From positions 1-16,851 of the forward strand of contig CAJULM010000056.1 in the NCBI GenBank assembly GCA_910587285.1: DNA of 16,851 bases, given 5' to 3'. Made by a program: the position numbers and the translations under genes. The notes beneath the pieces were generated by a model. The model was not told the origin of the DNA. It searched no databases and was given only the letters and a program-made list of their open reading frames with translations. This DNA comes from an uncultured Oscillospiraceae bacterium. Lineage in GTDB: Bacteria > Bacillota > Clostridia > Oscillospirales > Oscillospiraceae. Of this stretch, positions 13,548 to 16,851 are shown one piece after another (the stretch's first letter is position 1; each line of letters begins with the position of its first letter).

Positions 13548-13880
13548 ATGGAAGCGAAAGCGACACTGAGATACATTCGTATCTCTCCCCGCAAGGTAAG
13601 CATCGTGTGCGATCAGATCCGCGGCAAGAGCGTGAAGGACGCAGAGGCCATCCTGGCCCTGATTCCTAAGGCCGCCTCCGACCCCCTGGCCAAGCTAGTC
13701 CACAGCGCTGCGGCCAACGCTGAGAACAACCACGGCATGGACCCTGAGAAGCTCTATGTGGCCCAGGTCTACGCGACCCCCGGCCCCATCATCAAGCGCT
13801 ACCGCCCCGTTTCCAAGGGCCGCGCCCACCACATCATGAAGCGCACTTCCCACATGACCGTTGTGGTCAAGGAACGCTGA
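13548..13880 (+). CDS. rplV: Ribosomal protein L22 (uL22)
   Basis: A 110-residue L22 of normal size, lining the exit tunnel. RYIRISPRKVSIVCDQIRGK opens the globular domain. The beta-hairpin that reaches the tunnel, the known site of macrolide-resistance changes, includes PIIKRYRPVSKGRAHHIMKR, which looks wild-type. AAGGAGG follows the rpsS stop and lies about 8 nt before the ATG. Confidence 0.98.
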   Translation: MEAKATLRYIRISPRKVSIVCDQIRGKSVKDAEAILALIPKAASDPLAKLVHSAAANAENNHGMDPEKLYVAQVYATPGPIIKRYRPVSKGRAHHIMKRTSHMTVVVKER

Positions 13881-13898
13881 AAAGGAGGTCGAGAGTAA

Positions 13899-14768
13899 AT
13901 GGGACAGAAAGTGAATCCCCACGGCCTGCGCGTGGGCGTTATCAAAGACTGGGACTCCCGCTGGTATGCCCGTGACGAAAAAGTGGGCGACCTCCTGGTT
14001 GAGGACTATAATCTCCGCCGCGATCTGAAGAAGAAGCTGTACGCCGCCGGCGTGCCCAAGATCGAAATTGAGCGCGACAGCGGAGCCAACGGCAAGATTC
14101 GCATCTATGTGCACTGTGCCCGCCCCGGCATGGTCATCGGCAAGGGCGGCGAGGAGATTGAAAAGCTGCGCCTGGAGCTGGAGAAGAAGCTGGGTAAGAG
14201 CGTGGCGTTGAACATCGTTGAGGTCAAGAACGTTGACACCAATGCCCAGCTGGTGGCCGAGAACATCGCCCAGCAGCTGGAGAAGCGCATCGCCTTCCGC
14301 CGGGCCATGAAGAACGCCATGGGTCGTGCCATGCGCATGGGCGCCCTGGGCATCAAGGTCCAGGTGTCCGGCCGCCTGAACGGCGCCGAAATTGCCCGTA
14401 CTGAGCATTATCACGACGGCACGATTCCCCTGCAGACCATCCGTGCCGACATCGAGTACGGCTTTGCCGAGGCGGCCACCACTTACGGCCGCTTGGGCGT
14501 GAAGGTGTGGATCTACAAGGGCGAGGTGCTCACCCAGACCCTGCGCACCACCCCCCGCACCATCGACACCAAGAACTACAAGGAGCGCGAGCAGCGGCCC
14601 CGCCGCCGCGACGGCGACCGCCGGGGCGGCTTCAATCGCCAGGGCGGCGACCGGCGTCCGGGCGGCTTCAACCGGGACCGCCAGGGCGGCGCTCCCCGCC
14701 CCAATAACGGACCCCGGCCCAACAATGGCCCGCGTCCCTCTGCTCCCAAGGAAGGAGGCGCCCAGTAA
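13899..14768 (+). CDS. rpsC: Ribosomal protein S3 (uS3) with Arg/Gly-rich tail
   Basis: S3 guards the mRNA entry site of the 30S subunit and has helicase activity there. The start MGQKVNPHGLRVGVIKDWDS, the type-2 KH motif MVIGKGGEEIEKL and the C-terminal core GRLGVKVWIYKGEVL are all normal. The protein is 289 residues, about 60-70 longer than most. From about 230 the tail is RRRDGDRRGG, then two GGFNR units and tandem RPNNGP units, rich in Arg, Gly, Pro and Asn. The stop overlaps the rplP start by one base. The tail is in frame and keeps the operon's codon style. Confidence 0.97.
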   Translation: MGQKVNPHGLRVGVIKDWDSRWYARDEKVGDLLVEDYNLRRDLKKKLYAAGVPKIEIERDSGANGKIRIYVHCARPGMVIGKGGEEIEKLRLELEKKLGKSVALNIVEVKNVDTNAQLVAENIAQQLEKRIAFRRAMKNAMGRAMRMGALGIKVQVSGRLNGAEIARTEHYHDGTIPLQTIRADIEYGFAEAATTYGRLGVKVWIYKGEVLTQTLRTTPRTIDTKNYKEREQRPRRRDGDRRGGFNRQGGDRRPGGFNRDRQGGAPRPNNGPRPNNGPRPSAPKEGGAQ

Positions 14769-15196
14769 TGCTGCTGCCTAAGAGAGTAAAGTACCGCCGC
14801 GTTCAGCGTGGCCGTATGACCGGCACCGCCACCCGTGGCAACAAGGTTTCCTATGGCGAGTGGGGCCTGCAGGCCATGGAGCCCGCCTGGATCACCGGCA
14901 ATCAGATTGAGGCCGCCCGTGTGGCCATGACCCGTTACACCAAGCGCGGCGGCAAGGTCTGGATCAAGGTCTTCCCCGACAAGCCCATCACCAAGAAGGC
15001 GCTGGGCACCCGTATGGGTTCCGGTAAGGGCGCACCCGAGGGATGGGTGGCCGTGGTCAAGCCCGGCCGCGTCATGTTCGAGATTGCCGGCGTGTCCGAG
15101 GAGGTCTCCCGCGAGGCCTTGCGTCTGGCCAGCCACAAGCTGCCCATCAAGTGCAAGATCGTCAAGAAAGAGACCGAGGAGAAGGGTGGTGAGTGA
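14768..15196 (+). CDS. rplP: Ribosomal protein L16 (uL16)
   Basis: A 142-residue L16 that contacts the A-site tRNA elbow and is added late in 50S assembly. MLLPKRVKYRRVQRGRMTG, the YGEWGLQAMEPAWIT segment and the loop GTRMGSGKGAPEGWVAVVKPG are canonical. GGAGGCG lies inside the end of rpsC, about 9 nt before the ATG, and the two genes share one base (TAATG). Confidence 0.98.
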   Translation: MLLPKRVKYRRVQRGRMTGTATRGNKVSYGEWGLQAMEPAWITGNQIEAARVAMTRYTKRGGKVWIKVFPDKPITKKALGTRMGSGKGAPEGWVAVVKPGRVMFEIAGVSEEVSREALRLASHKLPIKCKIVKKETEEKGGE

Positions 15197-15198
15197 AG

Positions 15199-15390
15199 AT
15201 GAAGGCAAACGAAGTGCGTAAACTGAGCGCCGCTGAGCTGGACGCCAAGCTGGTGGAGCTGAAGAAGGATCTCTTTAACCTCCGTCTTCAGCACGCCACC
15301 AATCAGCTCGACAATCCCATCCGCATCGCGGAGGTCAAGAAAGACATCGCCCGCGTGAAGACCATCCTGCGTGAGCAGCAGGGCCGATAA
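15199..15390 (+). CDS. rpmC: Ribosomal protein L29 (uL29)
   Basis: A 63-residue all-helical L29 at the tunnel exit beside L23. MKANEVRKLSAAELDAKL and the LKKDLFNLRLQHATNQLDNP signature are clear. I chose ATG 15199, 2 nt after the rplP TGA, because family members begin MKA; an in-frame GTG at 15193 would overlap rplP and add two residues. GGTGGTGA (15185-15192) is a weak ribosome site, so coupling to rplP is likely. Confidence 0.97.
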   Translation: MKANEVRKLSAAELDAKLVELKKDLFNLRLQHATNQLDNPIRIAEVKKDIARVKTILREQQGR

Positions 15391-15403
15391 GGAGGAGTAA
15401 ACG

Positions 15404-15667
15404 ATGAGTGAAGTGAGAACCTCTTCTCGTAAGACCAGAGTCGGCCTGGTGGTTTCGGACAAGATGGACAAGACCGTTGTGGTCGCCATCGCCGACCGCG
15501 TGGCTCACCCTCTGTACAAGAAGATTGTGAAGCGGACCTACAAGCTGAAGGCCCATGACGAGAACAACCAGTGCGGCGTGGGCGACCGCGTCCGCGTGAT
15601 GGAAACCCGCCCCCTGTCCAAAGACAAGCGCTGGCGCGTGGTTGAAATCATCGAGAAGGCGAAGTAA
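15404..15667 (+). CDS. rpsQ: Ribosomal protein S17 (uS17)
   Basis: An 87-residue OB-fold primary 16S-binding protein. RKTRVGLVVSDKMDKTVVVA, HPLYKKIVKRTYKLKAHDE and the ETRPLSKDKRWRVVEI end are canonical. AAGGAGG sits directly after the rpmC stop, about 8 nt before the ATG. Confidence 0.98.
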   Translation: MSEVRTSSRKTRVGLVVSDKMDKTVVVAIADRVAHPLYKKIVKRTYKLKAHDENNQCGVGDRVRVMETRPLSKDKRWRVVEIIEKAK

Positions 15668-15681
15668 AAGGAGGTGCCAGT

Positions 15682-16050
15682 ATGATCCAAGAAGAAAGCT
15701 ATCTGAAGGTGGCCGATAATACCGGCGCCAAGGAGATCAAAACCATTCGGGTGCTGGGTGGGTCTAAGCGCAAGTTTGGCAACATTGGCGACGTCATCGT
15801 GGCCTCCGTGCGCAAGGCTGCTCCCGGTGGCCAGGTGAAGAAGGGCGAGGTGGTCAAGGCCGTCATCGTCCGTTCCGCCCGGGGCGTGCGCCGCGCTGAC
15901 GGCAGCTACGTCCGTTTTGACGACAACGCCGCCGTCCTCATCCGCGAGGACAAGAATCCCCGCGGCACCCGCATCTTTGGCCCGGTGGCCCGTGAGCTGC
16001 GCGACAAGGATTACATGAAGATCCTGTCTCTGGCTCCCGAAGTGCTGTAA
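15682..16050 (+). CDS. rplN: Ribosomal protein L14 (uL14)
   Basis: A 122-residue L14 at the subunit interface, the first gene of what is the spc operon in E. coli. It is continuous with the S10 genes here. It begins MIQEESYLKVADNTGAKEI. VRKAAPGGQVKKGEVVKAVIV and GTRIFGPVARELRD are signature segments, and the length is exact. AAAAGGAGG precedes the ATG by about 7 nt. Confidence 0.98.
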   Translation: MIQEESYLKVADNTGAKEIKTIRVLGGSKRKFGNIGDVIVASVRKAAPGGQVKKGEVVKAVIVRSARGVRRADGSYVRFDDNAAVLIREDKNPRGTRIFGPVARELRDKDYMKILSLAPEVL

Positions 16051-16064
16051 GGAGGGAGCGAGGT

Positions 16065-16376
16065 ATGAGTATGAACGTAAAGAAGAATGACACTGTCATC
16101 GTTCTGTCCGGCAAGGATAAGGGCAAGCAGGGCAAGGTGCTTTCTGTGGACCCCAAGGGCGGCAAGGTGATCGTGGAGAAGGTCAACGTGGCCTCCCGCC
16201 ATCAGAAGCCCCGCCAGCAGGGTCAGGAGGGCGGCATCATCCAGAAGGAGACCCCGCTGTACGCCTGCAAGGTCATGACTGTGTGCCCCAAGTGCAGCAA
16301 GCCCACCCGTCCCGCCTATAAGGTGGAGGGCGGCAAGAAGACCCGCGTGTGCAAGCACTGCGGCGCCGAAATCTGA
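16065..16376 (+). CDS. rplX: Ribosomal protein L24 (uL24), Cys-containing form
   Basis: A 103-residue KOW-domain protein that starts 50S assembly. KKNDTVIVLSGKDKGKQGKV is the KOW motif and VEKVNVASRHQKP follows. The C-terminus keeps two Cys pairs (CPKC and CKHC), the zinc-type form seen in some bacteria. ATG 16065 has AAGGAGG 9 nt upstream; ATG 16071 is possible but less well spaced. Confidence 0.97.
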   Translation: MSMNVKKNDTVIVLSGKDKGKQGKVLSVDPKGGKVIVEKVNVASRHQKPRQQGQEGGIIQKETPLYACKVMTVCPKCSKPTRPAYKVEGGKKTRVCKHCGAEI

Positions 16377-16393
16377 GAGAGGAGGAGCATAAC

Positions 16394-16851
16394 ATGGCTG
16401 AGAAAAAGACGCCTAACCTGAAGGCAAAGTACACCGCCGAGGTCGCTCCTGCTCTGATGCAGAAGTTCGGCTACAAGTCCAGCATGGAGATTCCCCGCAT
16501 CGACAAGATCGTGGTCAACTGCGGCTGCGGTGAGGCGCGGGACAACGCCAAGGTGCTGGAGTCCGTTGTCCGGGATCTGGCCGCCATCACTGGCCAGAAG
16601 CCCATCATCACCAAGGCCAAGAAGTCTGTGGCCAACTTTAAGCTCCGCGAGGGAATGCCCATCGGCGCCAAGGTCACTCTGCGCCAGGACAAGATGTGGG
16701 AGTTTATGGACCGCCTATTCAACGTGGCCCTGCCCCGTGTGCGCGACTTCCGCGGCATCAACCCCAACGCCTTCGACGGCCGTGGCAATTACGCCCTGGG
16801 CCTGAAGGAGCAGCTGATCTTCCCTGAGATCGAGTACGACAAGATCGACAA
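16394..16851 (+). CDS. rplE: Ribosomal protein L5 (uL5), partial
   Basis: The first 152 residues of L5, cut by the window end (usual length about 180). L5 binds 5S rRNA in the central protuberance. MAEKKTPNLKAKY, MEIPRIDKIVVNCGCGEARD, ITKAKKSVANFKLREGMPIG, and FRGINPNAFDGRGNYALG with EQLIFPEIEYDKID are canonical. Two Cys in NCGCGEA replace the more common Met and Val (NMGVGEA), a local peculiarity. GGAGGAG precedes the ATG by about 7 nt. Confidence 0.96.
   Translation, partial: MAEKKTPNLKAKYTAEVAPALMQKFGYKSSMEIPRIDKIVVNCGCGEARDNAKVLESVVRDLAAITGQKPIITKAKKSVANFKLREGMPIGAKVTLRQDKMWEFMDRLFNVALPRVRDFRGINPNAFDGRGNYALGLKEQLIFPEIEYDKID

Overview
The window comes from a GC-rich, low-redundancy Firmicutes chromosome. 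My best guess is a spore-forming clostridium of the Oscillospirales (Flavonifractor/Lawsonibacter-like); this is inferred from base composition, strong AGGAGG ribosome sites, sigma-A-type promoters, the short prolyl-tRNA synthetase and two Spo0A-type boxes, not from a database match.

Left part (1-5000, mostly minus strand). A structured, probably repetitive intergenic stretch (about 45-298) lies downstream of pepF, an M3-family oligoendopeptidase F. A strong minus-strand terminator and a short hairpin-bearing noncoding stretch separate pepF from a tight four-gene minus-strand operon: a PadR-type repressor, a long two-part protein (HAAS-like N-terminus, six TPP repeats, DUF4097 beta-helix), a 57-residue small protein not recognised, and a PspC-domain membrane peptide. 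The genes are linked by overlaps or by ribosome sites placed on stop codons. A near-consensus promoter with a palindromic candidate operator lies in front. The set resembles B. subtilis yvlB/yvlC (DUF4097 plus PspC) placed under PadR control, so a cell-envelope-stress role is the likeliest reading.

Middle part (5000-9740). Divergent from padR is an Mrp/NBP35-type P-loop ATPase with a Cys-rich N-terminus, followed by a strong terminator. Next is a small histidine-kinase-like ATPase whose phosphoacceptor His position is Ala; its promoter is followed by two perfect Spo0A boxes 10 bp apart. It converges on a lone tyrosine recombinase with an intact catalytic set. The recombinase is divergent from proS, an archaeal/eukaryote-type prolyl-tRNA synthetase with its own consensus promoter.

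Right part (9740-16851). This is the S10-spc ribosomal protein operon in canonical order: rpsJ, rplC, rplD, rplW, rplB, rpsS, rplV, rpsC, rplP, rpmC, rpsQ, rplN, rplX and rplE (cut by the window end). It has a consensus promoter and a leader of about 270 nt that contains a 50-codon open frame overlapping a terminator-like hairpin. About 298 nt of hairpin-rich noncoding sequence interrupts rpsJ and rplC, which are normally close. Ribosomal proteins S3 and L3 carry low-complexity basic C-terminal tails.
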